35,781 bases of DNA from an uncultured Oscillospiraceae bacterium (GTDB lineage: Bacteria > Bacillota_A > Clostridia > Oscillospirales > Acutalibacteraceae). The notes below the pieces were generated by a model that was not told the origin of the DNA, ran no database searches, and saw nothing but the letters and a program-made list of their open reading frames with translations. Both the position numbers and the translations under genes were made by a program. Below are positions 29,061 through 35,781 of this stretch, in pieces. The number at the start of each line of letters is the position of its first letter. Positions within the stretch are counted from its first letter, which is position 1. The DNA is taken from assembly GCA_910589395.1 (NCBI GenBank), contig CAJUTL010000028.1, positions 1-35,781 on the forward strand. Reading direction: 5' to 3'.

Positions 29061-30638
29061 ATGACACGGATGGTAACGATTTTTGATTCCAGCCTCAGAG
29101 ACGGTGCTCAGGGAAGCGGTATTGCCTTTTCTCTGGAGGACAAGCTTGCGGCGGTTCGCGCGCTGGATCGCCTGGGCGTGGCCTATATCGAAGCGGGAAA
29201 TCCCGGCTCCAACCCAAAGGACAGAGAGTTTTTTCAGCGTGCCGTGAAGCTTTCCCTGCGGCATGCCAGGCTGGTGGCGTTTGGCAGTACCCGAAGAAAA
29301 AACACTTCTGTGGAAGCAGATGAAAACCTGCTCTCCCTGCTGGCGGCGGGAACCTCCTGCTGCGCTGTGTTCGGCAAGTGCTGGAAATTTCATGTGGATA
29401 AGGTGCTGGAGACCACCCCGGAAGAAAACCTTTTGATGATCGAGGAAAGCTGCCGGTTTCTGAAGGAGCGGGGAAAAGAAGTCATTTTTGACGGCGAGCA
29501 TTTCTTCGATGGCTGGAAGGACGACCGGGAGTTTGCCCTGGCCGCCTTAAACGCCGCCGTGCGCGGCGGTGCGGACTTGGTATGTCTGTGCGATACCAAC
29601 GGTGGAACCTTTCCGGAGGACGCCGCCCGGATCACGGCGGAGGTAGCCGCCTTGGTTTCCGTCCCAGTGGCCGTCCACTTTCATGACGATTGCGGACTGG
29701 CAGTGGCAAACAGCCTTGCCGCCGTAAAAGCCGGGGCCTCGCAGGTACAGGGTACCATGCTGGGGTTTGGCGAGCGCTGCGGAAACGCCAACCTTTCTAC
29801 GATCATTCCCGATTTGCAGCTGAAGCTGGGAATTTCCTGTGTACCGCCGGAATGTCTGCCGCTTCTTTTCAGCGGAGCCAGAGAGCTGGCGGCCGCCGCC
29901 AACCTGGAGCTTCCGGCGGCGCTTCCCTTTGTGGGGGAAAACGCCTTTTCGCATAAAGCAGGCATGCACGCGGCAGGCGTGCTGAAGGACGCCCGCTCCT
30001 TTGAGCACATCGATCCTGTTTCGGTGGGCAACCTCAGAAGGTTCCCCGCCTCGGAGATTTCCGGCAGGGCAGTTATTTTGGAAAAGATCAGACGTGTGCT
30101 GCCCGAAAGCCAAATCGAGCCGGAGGGCGTTCGCGGGGTGTTGGAGGAGCTGAAGCGCCTGGAGGCTCAGGGCTATCAGTTTGAGGGGGCCGACGCCTCC
30201 TTTGAGCTGCTGGTGCGAAAACAGCTGCGGCCTTACCCGCCCTTCTTCCAGCTGTTGTATTATCACATCTATACCGATTACGGGAAAGAAAGAGACTGCG
30301 GCGCCAGCGCCACCGTAAAGGTGCAGGTGGGCGATGCCCTTCAGCTGACGGCGGCGGAGGGAAACGGTCCGGTCAACGCCCTGGACAAGGCCCTGCGTAA
30401 AGCCCTGGAGGTGTTTTACCCGGTGCTTTCCCACGGAAAGCTGACGGATTACAAGGTGCGTGTGCTGGACAGCAAAAGCGCCACAGCGGCCAGGGTACAG
30501 GTGCTGATCACCTCTACCGATGGGAAGGATACCTTTACCACCGTAGGCGTTTCAGAGGACGTGGTGGCCGCCAGCTGGCAGGCCCTGGAGGACTCTTTGG
30601 AATATATGCTGCTCAAGGAAAAGGAACAGGAGGAATAA
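29061..30638 (+). CDS. cimA: Citramalate synthase
   Basis: CimA condenses pyruvate with acetyl-CoA to (R)-citramalate, the first step of the threonine-independent isoleucine route. The 525-residue length matches. The DRE-TIM barrel opens with FDSSLRDGAQGSG (residues 8-20), where CimA has SSLRDGAQ in place of the LeuA DTTLRDGEQ. Barrel markers include EAGNPGSNPKDREFF, CDTNGGTFPEDAARIT, the metal ligands of VHFHDDCGLAVANS and GERCGNANL. The C-terminal LeuA dimer/allosteric domain (about residues 395-515) should bind isoleucine for feedback control. The stop is four bases before leuC. Confidence 0.93.
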   Translation: MTRMVTIFDSSLRDGAQGSGIAFSLEDKLAAVRALDRLGVAYIEAGNPGSNPKDREFFQRAVKLSLRHARLVAFGSTRRKNTSVEADENLLSLLAAGTSCCAVFGKCWKFHVDKVLETTPEENLLMIEESCRFLKERGKEVIFDGEHFFDGWKDDREFALAALNAAVRGGADLVCLCDTNGGTFPEDAARITAEVAALVSVPVAVHFHDDCGLAVANSLAAVKAGASQVQGTMLGFGERCGNANLSTIIPDLQLKLGISCVPPECLPLLFSGARELAAAANLELPAALPFVGENAFSHKAGMHAAGVLKDARSFEHIDPVSVGNLRRFPASEISGRAVILEKIRRVLPESQIEPEGVRGVLEELKRLEAQGYQFEGADASFELLVRKQLRPYPPFFQLLYYHIYTDYGKERDCGASATVKVQVGDALQLTAAEGNGPVNALDKALRKALEVFYPVLSHGKLTDYKVRVLDSKSATAARVQVLITSTDGKDTFTTVGVSEDVVAASWQALEDSLEYMLLKEKEQEE

Positions 30639-30642
30639 CACA

Positions 30643-31902
30643 ATGGCAATGACAATGACCCAAAAGATTTTGGCGGCTCACGCCGGGCTGGATCACGTGG
30701 AAGCGGGCCAGTTGATTGAAACAAAGCTTGATCTGGTGCTGGGGAACGATATTACCTCTCCGGTGGCGATCAATGAATTTGAAAAAGCGGGGGCGTCTTC
30801 TGTGTTTGACAGAAGCAAGATTGCCCTGGTGCTGGATCACTTTGCGCCCAACAAGGATATCAAGGCGGCCCAGCAGTGCAAGCAGACCCGCCAGTTTGCC
30901 AACAAATACGATATTGTAAATTTCTTCGACGTTGGAGAAATGGGAATCGAGCACGCCCTGCTGCCGGAAAAGGGACTTGTAGGTCCCGGAGACTGCGTGA
31001 TCGGCGCCGATTCCCACACCTGTACCTACGGGGCGCTGGGTGCGTTTTCCACCGGCGTGGGCTCTACCGATATGGCGGCCGGCCTGATGTCCGGCAAGGC
31101 CTGGTTCAAGGTTCCCTCGGCCATTAAGGTAGTGCTGAAGAACAAGCTTCAGGGCTTTTCCAGCGGCAAGGATGTGATTTTGCACCTTATCGGCCTTATC
31201 GGCGTAGACGGCGCGCTGTACCAGTCTCTGGAGTTTACCGGAGAAGGCTGCTCCTCTCTTTCCATGGACGAGCGCTTCACCATTGCCAATATGGCCATTG
31301 AGGCCGGGGCGAAAAACGGCATTTTCCCGGTGGACGAAAAAACGCTGGAATACTGCAAGGATCGTTACCAGGGCAGTATTGGCATTTATGAGGCAGATCC
31401 CGACGCGGAGTATACCCGCACAGTGGAGATCGATCTTGCCGCTCTGCGGCCCACCGTTTCCATGCCCCACCTGCCGGAGAATACGAAAACCATCGATGAA
31501 GTAAGCGAGGTAAAGATCGACCAGAGTGTGATCGGCTCCTGCACCAACGGCAGAATAGAAGATATGCGGGCCGCCGCCGCGATCCTGAAGGGCAGAAAAG
31601 TGGCAAAGGGCGTGCGCTGCATTGTGATCCCCGCCACGCAGAACATCTATCTGCAATGTATCCGCGAGGGCCTCACGGAGATCTTCATCGAGGCTGGCGC
31701 CGTGTTCAGCACGCCCACCTGCGGGCCCTGCCTGGGCGGCTATATGGGCATTCTGGCAGAAGGTGAGAGAGCTGTTTCCACCACCAACCGGAATTTTGTA
31801 GGCCGTATGGGCCACCCCGATTCCGAGGTTGTGCTGGCTTCCCCGGCCGTTGCCGCCGCCAGCGCCGTGACCGGGTACCTGATAGACCCGGAGAAGCTGT
31901 GA
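30643..31902 (+). CDS. leuC: 3-isopropylmalate/citramalate dehydratase large subunit
   Basis: LeuC, with LeuD, isomerises isopropylmalate, and in this context citramalate to 3-methylmalate, through a [4Fe-4S] cluster. The 419-residue protein is of the short archaeal/clostridial HACN type. Cluster ligands are Cys300 (IGSCTNGR) and Cys360 and Cys363 (TPTCGPCLGG). Other markers are GADSHTCTYGALGAFSTGVGS and the C-terminal NRNFVGRMGHPDSEVVLASP. AGGAGG precedes the ATG at 30643. Its TGA overlaps the start of the next gene by one base. leuD is displaced about 1.6 kb downstream. Confidence 0.95.
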   Translation: MAMTMTQKILAAHAGLDHVEAGQLIETKLDLVLGNDITSPVAINEFEKAGASSVFDRSKIALVLDHFAPNKDIKAAQQCKQTRQFANKYDIVNFFDVGEMGIEHALLPEKGLVGPGDCVIGADSHTCTYGALGAFSTGVGSTDMAAGLMSGKAWFKVPSAIKVVLKNKLQGFSSGKDVILHLIGLIGVDGALYQSLEFTGEGCSSLSMDERFTIANMAIEAGAKNGIFPVDEKTLEYCKDRYQGSIGIYEADPDAEYTRTVEIDLAALRPTVSMPHLPENTKTIDEVSEVKIDQSVIGSCTNGRIEDMRAAAAILKGRKVAKGVRCIVIPATQNIYLQCIREGLTEIFIEAGAVFSTPTCGPCLGGYMGILAEGERAVSTTNRNFVGRMGHPDSEVVLASPAVAAASAVTGYLIDPEKL

Positions 31903-32780
31903 TGGCTTCTTCAGCTAGCCTGGAAACAGCCAGATTGCTGCTGCGCAGGCCTGTGGCAGAGGATGCGGCTTCTATCCTGGCGATTTTGCGGCAGCCCTTT
32001 GTGCGCAGGTATAACTGTTTGGGAGAGCCGCCTACGGTGGAAAAACTGGCGGAGCGCCTTGTCCGGGATTCCGAAAACCAATTTGTGATCTGCCTGCGGG
32101 AGAGCGGCACGGTGATCGGCCATATCGGGCTGGAGGAGGATCCTCTGCGGTATCGGGTAGAATCTGTTTGCCTGGATTATTATCTGGGCGAAGAATACGC
32201 CCGCCGGGGGTATATGAGCGAAGCTTTGAAAGTGCTGCTCACCTTCCTTTTCGGCGAGGGCGGACTGGAGATCGTCTCTGCCAGAGCTTTTTCCGAAAAC
32301 GCCGCTTCCCTTGCGCTGCTCCGGAAGCTTGGATTTGTCCGGGAGGGGATCCTCCGCCGGGCAGTGCGGAACTTTGAGGGAAAGGTCTTCGACGATGTGA
32401 TCTTTTCCCTGCAAAAATCTGAGTTTGCTAGAATAGAGGAAGGGAAGAGGCCTCCAAAGCTGGGCGATACCGTTACCATTAAAATGGATCGTCCTATCGG
32501 TACGGAGCACCCCAAGCACCCGGGACTGATCTATCCCATCAATTACGGTTATGTTCCCGGGCTGATCGCCCCGGACGGAGAAGAGCAGGACGCCTATGTG
32601 CTGGGGGTGGAAGTCCCATTGAAAGAATTCACAGGCAGGCTGATCGCCATCATTCACCGGTTTGACGATGTGGAGGAAAAATGGGTGCTGGCTCCGGAGG
32701 GAATGACCTTTTCCAAAGAGGAAATTGCCGAAGCCGTCCATTTTCAGGAGCAGTATTATCAAATTGAGATCAGGATGTGA
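31902..32780 (+). CDS. GNAT acetyltransferase fused to an inorganic pyrophosphatase-like domain
   Basis: Residues 1-170 are a GNAT domain of the RimJ/RimL type (ETARLLLRRPVAEDAASILA, EYARRGYMSEALKVLL with the acetyl-CoA loop R-R-G-Y-M, SENAASLALLRKLGFVREG). Residues 182-292 resemble a short inorganic pyrophosphatase: VTIKMDRPIGTEHPKHPG, YPINYGYVPGLIAPDGEEQDAY, IHRFDDVEEKW and VHFQEQYYQIEI. The Asp cluster needed for metal binding is only partly obvious. Each domain also exists alone, so the fusion suggests linked action on an unknown substrate. The ATG overlaps the leuC stop, with GGAGAAG five bases upstream; it is translationally coupled to leuC but has no evident role in isoleucine synthesis. 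Confidence 0.85.
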   Translation: MASSASLETARLLLRRPVAEDAASILAILRQPFVRRYNCLGEPPTVEKLAERLVRDSENQFVICLRESGTVIGHIGLEEDPLRYRVESVCLDYYLGEEYARRGYMSEALKVLLTFLFGEGGLEIVSARAFSENAASLALLRKLGFVREGILRRAVRNFEGKVFDDVIFSLQKSEFARIEEGKRPPKLGDTVTIKMDRPIGTEHPKHPGLIYPINYGYVPGLIAPDGEEQDAYVLGVEVPLKEFTGRLIAIIHRFDDVEEKWVLAPEGMTFSKEEIAEAVHFQEQYYQIEIRM

Positions 32781-32927
32781 ATTTTGTGATGAGCGCCGCG
32801 GGTTCATTAGGGGAAAGGGCGGCAGCCCCGTGCTTTTCACAGGTTTGACAACGACGCGAAGCCCTTATAAAAAGTGTGACTGGCTGTTCACAGTGCGGTT
32901 AACGTCGCAGGATAGGAGAAGTATAAA

Positions 32928-33478
32928 GTGAAATTGGTATTTCTGATCGGCGACGCCGCTGTGGGTAAAATGACAGTGGGGCAGGAGCTGATGAAAATCA
33001 CGACCTGCGGCTGTTTCACAATCACATGATGATCGAGCCGGTGCTCGAGATCTTCGGGGACTATAACAGCGCCGCCATCGACAGGCTCCGTCAGGTGGTT
33101 TTTGAAGAGTTTGCAAAGACCGATGCTTACGGTAGGATCTTTACTTATTTGTGGGCCTTCGACCAGAAATCTGACTGGGAGTATATTGAGTGGATCAAGA
33201 GCATTTTTGAGCCCTATGGCACGGAATTCTATTATATGGAGCTTGTGGCTTCCCGTGAAGTACGCTTGAAGCGAAACGCCACGGAGAACCGTCTTCTCCA
33301 CAAAGCGTCAAAAAGGGATATCGAACGGTCAAATCAAAGGCTGATCAGCGATGGCGACAACTACCGCCTGGAAAGCACGGACGGTGAGATCCCCTTTGAA
33401 AATTACAGAAAAATAGACAATTCGGAGCTTTCCCCTGAATTTGTCGCGCGGTGGATCAAGGAACAATTTGCTCTGTGA
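32928..33478 (+). pseudogene. P-loop NTPase/kinase-like gene with a frameshift
   Basis: A GTG at 32928 with AGGAG nine bases ahead starts MKLVFLIGDAAVGKMTVGQE, a Walker A (GDAAVGKMT). After about 24 codons the frame runs into a TGA at 33027. The continuation reads in the frame one base back, from DLRLFHNHMMIEPVLEIFGD to the end at 33478 with the family-like LVASREVRLKRNATENRL. Adding one base near 32999-33003 would restore a protein of about 183 residues. It is a broken gene or a sequencing error. Small AAA-like kinases of this look are common in Firmicutes; substrate unknown. Confidence 0.75.
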
Positions 33479-33531
33479 TCCCGGATAGAAGAAACAGAGC
33501 GGAAAATATCAAGAACAGAAGGAGTAATTGT

Positions 33532-34017
33532 ATGAACGCAAAAGGAACAGTGCACAAGTACGGAGACGATGTCAACACCGATGTGATCATTCCGGCCCGG
33601 TACCTGAATACCGCATCTCACAGTGAGCTTGCCGCCCACTGCATGGAGGATATCGACAAGGATTTTGTAAAAAACGTAAAGCCCGGCGATATTGTGGTGG
33701 CCCTGAAGAATTTCGGCTGCGGCTCCTCCCGGGAGCATGCGCCCATCGCCCTGAAGGCTTCCGGTGTTTCCTGCGTGATCGCCTCCACCTTTGCCCGCAT
33801 TTTTTATCGGAATTCCATCAACATCGGCCTGCCGATCCTGGAATGCCCCGAAGCGGCGGAAGCCATTTCTGCCGGAGACGATGTTTCTGTGGATTTTGAT
33901 TCCGGCCTCATCACCGATGAGACCACTGGAGCCACCTACCAGGCCCAGCCCTTCCCGCCCTTTATCAAAAACATCATTGCTAGCGGCGGCCTGCTGGAAT
34001 CGATCACGAAAAAGTAG
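33532..34017 (+). CDS. leuD: 3-isopropylmalate/citramalate dehydratase small subunit
   Basis: LeuD completes the LeuCD hydro-lyase. The 161-residue protein shows the swivelling-domain markers DDVNTDVIIPARYLN near the start and FGCGSSREHAPIALK with the substrate-binding Gly-Ser-Ser-Arg loop, then FARIFYRNSINIGLP. The short form matches the short LeuC type upstream. The ATG at 33532 has AAGGAG at normal spacing; in-frame codons upstream lie in the previous gene. It closes the set: no leuA, leuB or further branched-chain gene follows, and the next gene has its own promoter. Confidence 0.95.
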   Translation: MNAKGTVHKYGDDVNTDVIIPARYLNTASHSELAAHCMEDIDKDFVKNVKPGDIVVALKNFGCGSSREHAPIALKASGVSCVIASTFARIFYRNSINIGLPILECPEAAEAISAGDDVSVDFDSGLITDETTGATYQAQPFPPFIKNIIASGGLLESITKK

Positions 34018-34487
34018 CAAAAATCCATTTCAATTTTTGGAATGCTGTCCATGGCTTTGCGGGACTTGTAGAAACACGTGAGGCTATAAGGGTGGTAATT
34101 TATCAAAGAGAAAGTATTTTTGATAAGCGGCACGGGCCATTCTGAGCGCAGGAAGGTTGTTTTTCAATTCCAGTTTTGCCCGTTTTATACAGTGAAATCA
34201 TAATGTTGCCGTGGCCTGGAAGAGCTCACCGGAACAATGGTTCAGTTGTTATATGCTCATGGTTTTGTAAATAAAGGCTACGACTGAAAGTCGATTAGTG
34301 TAGTTAAGCTGATGAAGTCGCATATGGAAATTTGCAGAGAAGAAACAATAAGCGGAATTTTTGAGAAATGGGATTGCAATTTTTGTAGCAATTCTGTATA
34401 ATATAGCCAAATAGCTTCGGGCTTTGCGTGAGATTTTTGCAGAATACTTTTACCGGCCCGAAAATAACAGGAAGGAGTGCTTTTCTT
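34018..34487. other. 470-bp intergenic stretch with possible gene relic and promoter
   Basis: No intact gene is seen. Codons about 34223-34402 read LEELTGTMVQLLYAHGFVNKGYD, a TGA, then KSISVVKLMKSHMEICREE, which looks like decayed coding sequence with one internal stop. The last part overlaps a strong promoter at 34374-34402. The first 150 bases are AT-rich without a clear terminator for leuD. Confidence 0.4.
34374..34402 (+). promoter_or_regulatory. Promoter of the sugar isomerase/epimerase gene
   Basis: TTGCAA (34374-34379) and TATAAT (34397-34402) are spaced by 17 bases. ATTGC/GCAAT arms (34373-34377 and 34388-34392) form a small dyad inside the promoter. Transcription should start near 34409, about 80 bases before the ATG. 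Confidence 0.85.
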
Positions 34488-35459
34488 ATGAAATTGGGTG
34501 TACTTACCAATGTGATCGGCGGAACTCCTCTGAAGGAGGCGCTGCCGTACTTTAAGTCTCTGGGCGCGCAGATGATCGAGCTTGGTTGCGGCGGCTATCC
34601 CGGAAAAGATCATTGCGATCCCGGCGTTTTGCTGCACGACGAAGCGAAGTTTCAGGAGTTTATGAACACCATCAAGGAATCCGGCCTGGAGGTCAGCGCC
34701 CTGAGCTGCCACGCCAACCCCATTCATCCCAACAAGGAGATCGCCAAGCAGTTTGACGATGATCTGCACGATGCTGTGCTCATGGCCGAAAAGATGGGGA
34801 TCCATCAAATCAACACCTTCTCCGGCTGTCCCGGCGACTGCCCGGAATCCAAGAATCCCAACTGGGTGGTCTGCGCCTGGCCCAACGAGTTTCAGGAGGT
34901 TGTGGAGTGGCAGTGGAACGAGGTTCTGATCCCTTACTGGAAAAATTTCGTGGCCTTTGCCAAATCCCATGGCGTCAATAAGATCGCCTTTGAAATGCAC
35001 CAGGGCTTCTGCGTGTACAATCCCTATACCCTGAAGCGGCTCCGTGACGCCGTAGGCCCGGAGATCGGCGCAAACTTTGACCCCAGTCATCTGTTCTGGC
35101 AGGGGATCGACCCCTTGGCCGCCATTCGCGACCTGGGCGGCGAGGCCATCTTCCACGTCCATGCCAAGGACACCAAGATCGATCCCTTTAACGCCCCTAT
35201 CGACGGCACGTTGGATTATAAGACCTATGGCGATCCGCTGAACCGTACCTGGGTCTTCCGCAGCATCGGCTACGGCCACGATGAGCTGTTCTGGAAGGAT
35301 TTTGTTTCTCAGCTTCGCTTGGTGGGCTATGATTATGTTTTGTCCATCGAGCACGAGGACATTCTCATGAGCCAGAACGAGGGCCTGGTCAAGGCCTGCG
35401 ATATCCTGAAGCGTGCCATCACCTTTGAGGATCGCGCCACCGGCCAGCATTGGGTTTGA
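34488..35459 (+). CDS. Sugar phosphate isomerase/epimerase (xylose isomerase-like TIM barrel)
   Basis: The 323-residue product is a metal-dependent TIM-barrel enzyme of the AP-endonuclease-2/IolE-IolI group acting on sugars or inositol derivatives. Metal ligands are visible on successive strands: Glu in KIAFEMHQGFCVYN, Asp and His in GANFDPSHLFWQGID, His in AIFHVHAKDT and Glu in VLSIEHEDIL. Codon use is strongly biased toward host-preferred codons, which with the near-consensus promoter suggests high expression. The ATG at 34488 has AAGGAG upstream; codons before it lie in the leader. It is monocistronic, closed by a 17-bp terminator. The exact substrate is not decided by the sequence. Confidence 0.92.
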   Translation: MKLGVLTNVIGGTPLKEALPYFKSLGAQMIELGCGGYPGKDHCDPGVLLHDEAKFQEFMNTIKESGLEVSALSCHANPIHPNKEIAKQFDDDLHDAVLMAEKMGIHQINTFSGCPGDCPESKNPNWVVCAWPNEFQEVVEWQWNEVLIPYWKNFVAFAKSHGVNKIAFEMHQGFCVYNPYTLKRLRDAVGPEIGANFDPSHLFWQGIDPLAAIRDLGGEAIFHVHAKDTKIDPFNAPIDGTLDYKTYGDPLNRTWVFRSIGYGHDELFWKDFVSQLRLVGYDYVLSIEHEDILMSQNEGLVKACDILKRAITFEDRATGQHWV

Positions 35460-35472
35460 TTTAGAAAAGAAA

Positions 35473-35518
35473 CTAAAAACGGACGTGCTACGGTTTTCCG
35501 CAGCACGTCCGTTTTTAG
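35473..35518 (+). terminator. Very strong rho-independent terminator
   Basis: CTAAAAACGGACGTGCT and its exact complement AGCACGTCCGTTTTTAG make a 17-bp stem around a 12-base loop that itself holds CGG/CCG. The T-run is within the 3' arm, and the symmetry lets it work in both directions. Confidence 0.9.
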
Positions 35519-35781
35519 ATACTGGATACTGGATTTCTAGATGGTGGTGGCGCTGTCGAGCAGCGCATTATAAAAGAAGAACAGGGGTGGCAGTTTGCTA
35601 AATTGGAATTTGGCGGCGAGGCGTCGCGGCCACTCGTGAAGCGGCTTGATACGGAAAGTTAGTTTCCGACCCGACCGTTGGCAGGGTGGTAAATTGGAAT
35701 TTAGCGGTTACTTGTTCACTTTCCAACTGTCATTACTGAACAAAAAGCAAAGCAAGCTTTGCTTTCTTTGTGAAGAATCTC
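35519..35781. other. Gene-free right end with direct repeats and hairpins
   Basis: No protein-like frame is seen. Features are: a tandem ATACTGG pair (35519-35532), a hairpin GCGCTG/CAGCGC (35550-35566), two copies of TAAATTGGAATTT followed by (G/A)GCGG at 35599-35611 and 35690-35702 (91 bases apart), and an inverted repeat AAAGCAAAGC/GCTTTGCTTT at 35744-35765. It may be the leader of a gene or RNA locus to the right of the window. Confidence 0.5.
35599..35702 (+). repeat. Two direct copies of TAAATTGGAATTT
   Basis: The 13-base unit at 35599-35611 recurs at 35690-35702, each followed by GGCGG or AGCGG and preceded by a GGGTGG. The shared context extends the similarity beyond the core, so chance is unlikely. 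Confidence 0.55.

Noticed and set aside
30613..31815. 400-codon minus-strand frame opposite leuC
   Set aside because: Shadow of leuC; no start signal and no recognisable motif.
34278..35450. 390-codon minus-strand frame opposite the isomerase gene
   Set aside because: Shadow of a highly biased gene; it also runs through the promoter on the plus strand.

Overview
The window reads as chromosomal DNA from a low-to-mid-GC Gram-positive anaerobe, most likely a gut Clostridia member (Oscillospiraceae/Ruminococcaceae-like). This rests on strong GGAGG-type ribosome binding sites, frequent TTG/GTG starts, TTGACA/TATAAT promoters with 17-bp spacers, SLH domains, an ftsE-ftsX-M23 cluster, a flavoredoxin-type protein, a MATE pump and a citramalate-type isoleucine operon. 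Species-level placement cannot be made by reading alone. No tRNA, rRNA or CRISPR array was seen.

Region 1 (1-9.5 kb): a LysR regulator; an SLH-domain protein fused in frame to the C-terminal half of an aldo/keto reductase (AKR), followed by a complete AKR; an unlisted 55-aa two-helix membrane protein; a flavoredoxin-like flavin reductase; a MATE exporter; an Sfp-type phosphopantetheinyl transferase; a DUF4830-like lipid-face protein; a 220-bp MITE-like element; an RsuA-type pseudouridine synthase; and an orphan MsmK/UgpC sugar-ABC ATPase.

Region 2 (9.9-16.45 kb): a CdaR/PucR-type regulator; ftsE (with an unusual acidic tail), ftsX and an M23 coiled-coil hydrolase, forming a cell-wall-hydrolysis control operon; then greA and lysS.

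Region 3 (about 16.6-26.69 kb): an AT-richer island of phage/plasmid-like early genes. It contains a 5'-truncated nucleotidyltransferase, a CCA-adding enzyme with a premature TAA, a row of small unknown genes, a self-cleaving CI/LexA-type repressor with its operator region, a PemK/MazF-like protein with its own promoter, an integrase-fold protein with altered catalytic residues, an HD-domain protein, and a recombination set (ERF annealing protein, SSB-like protein ending in LPF, Cas4/RecB-like nuclease). Both borders cut genes: the left one truncates the island's own nucleotidyltransferase, and the right one lies inside a host sensor histidine kinase that survives only from the end of its HAMP domain.

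Region 4 (26.7-35.8 kb): the kinase remnant; an operon of a small FNT-family channel, a membrane protein, citramalate synthase and LeuC, continuing with a GNAT-pyrophosphatase fusion, a frameshifted P-loop gene and LeuD. CimA plus LeuCD fits the pyruvate/citramalate route to isoleucine. A TIM-barrel sugar isomerase/epimerase with a perfect promoter and a very strong terminator follows, then 260 bp of repeats and hairpins without a gene.
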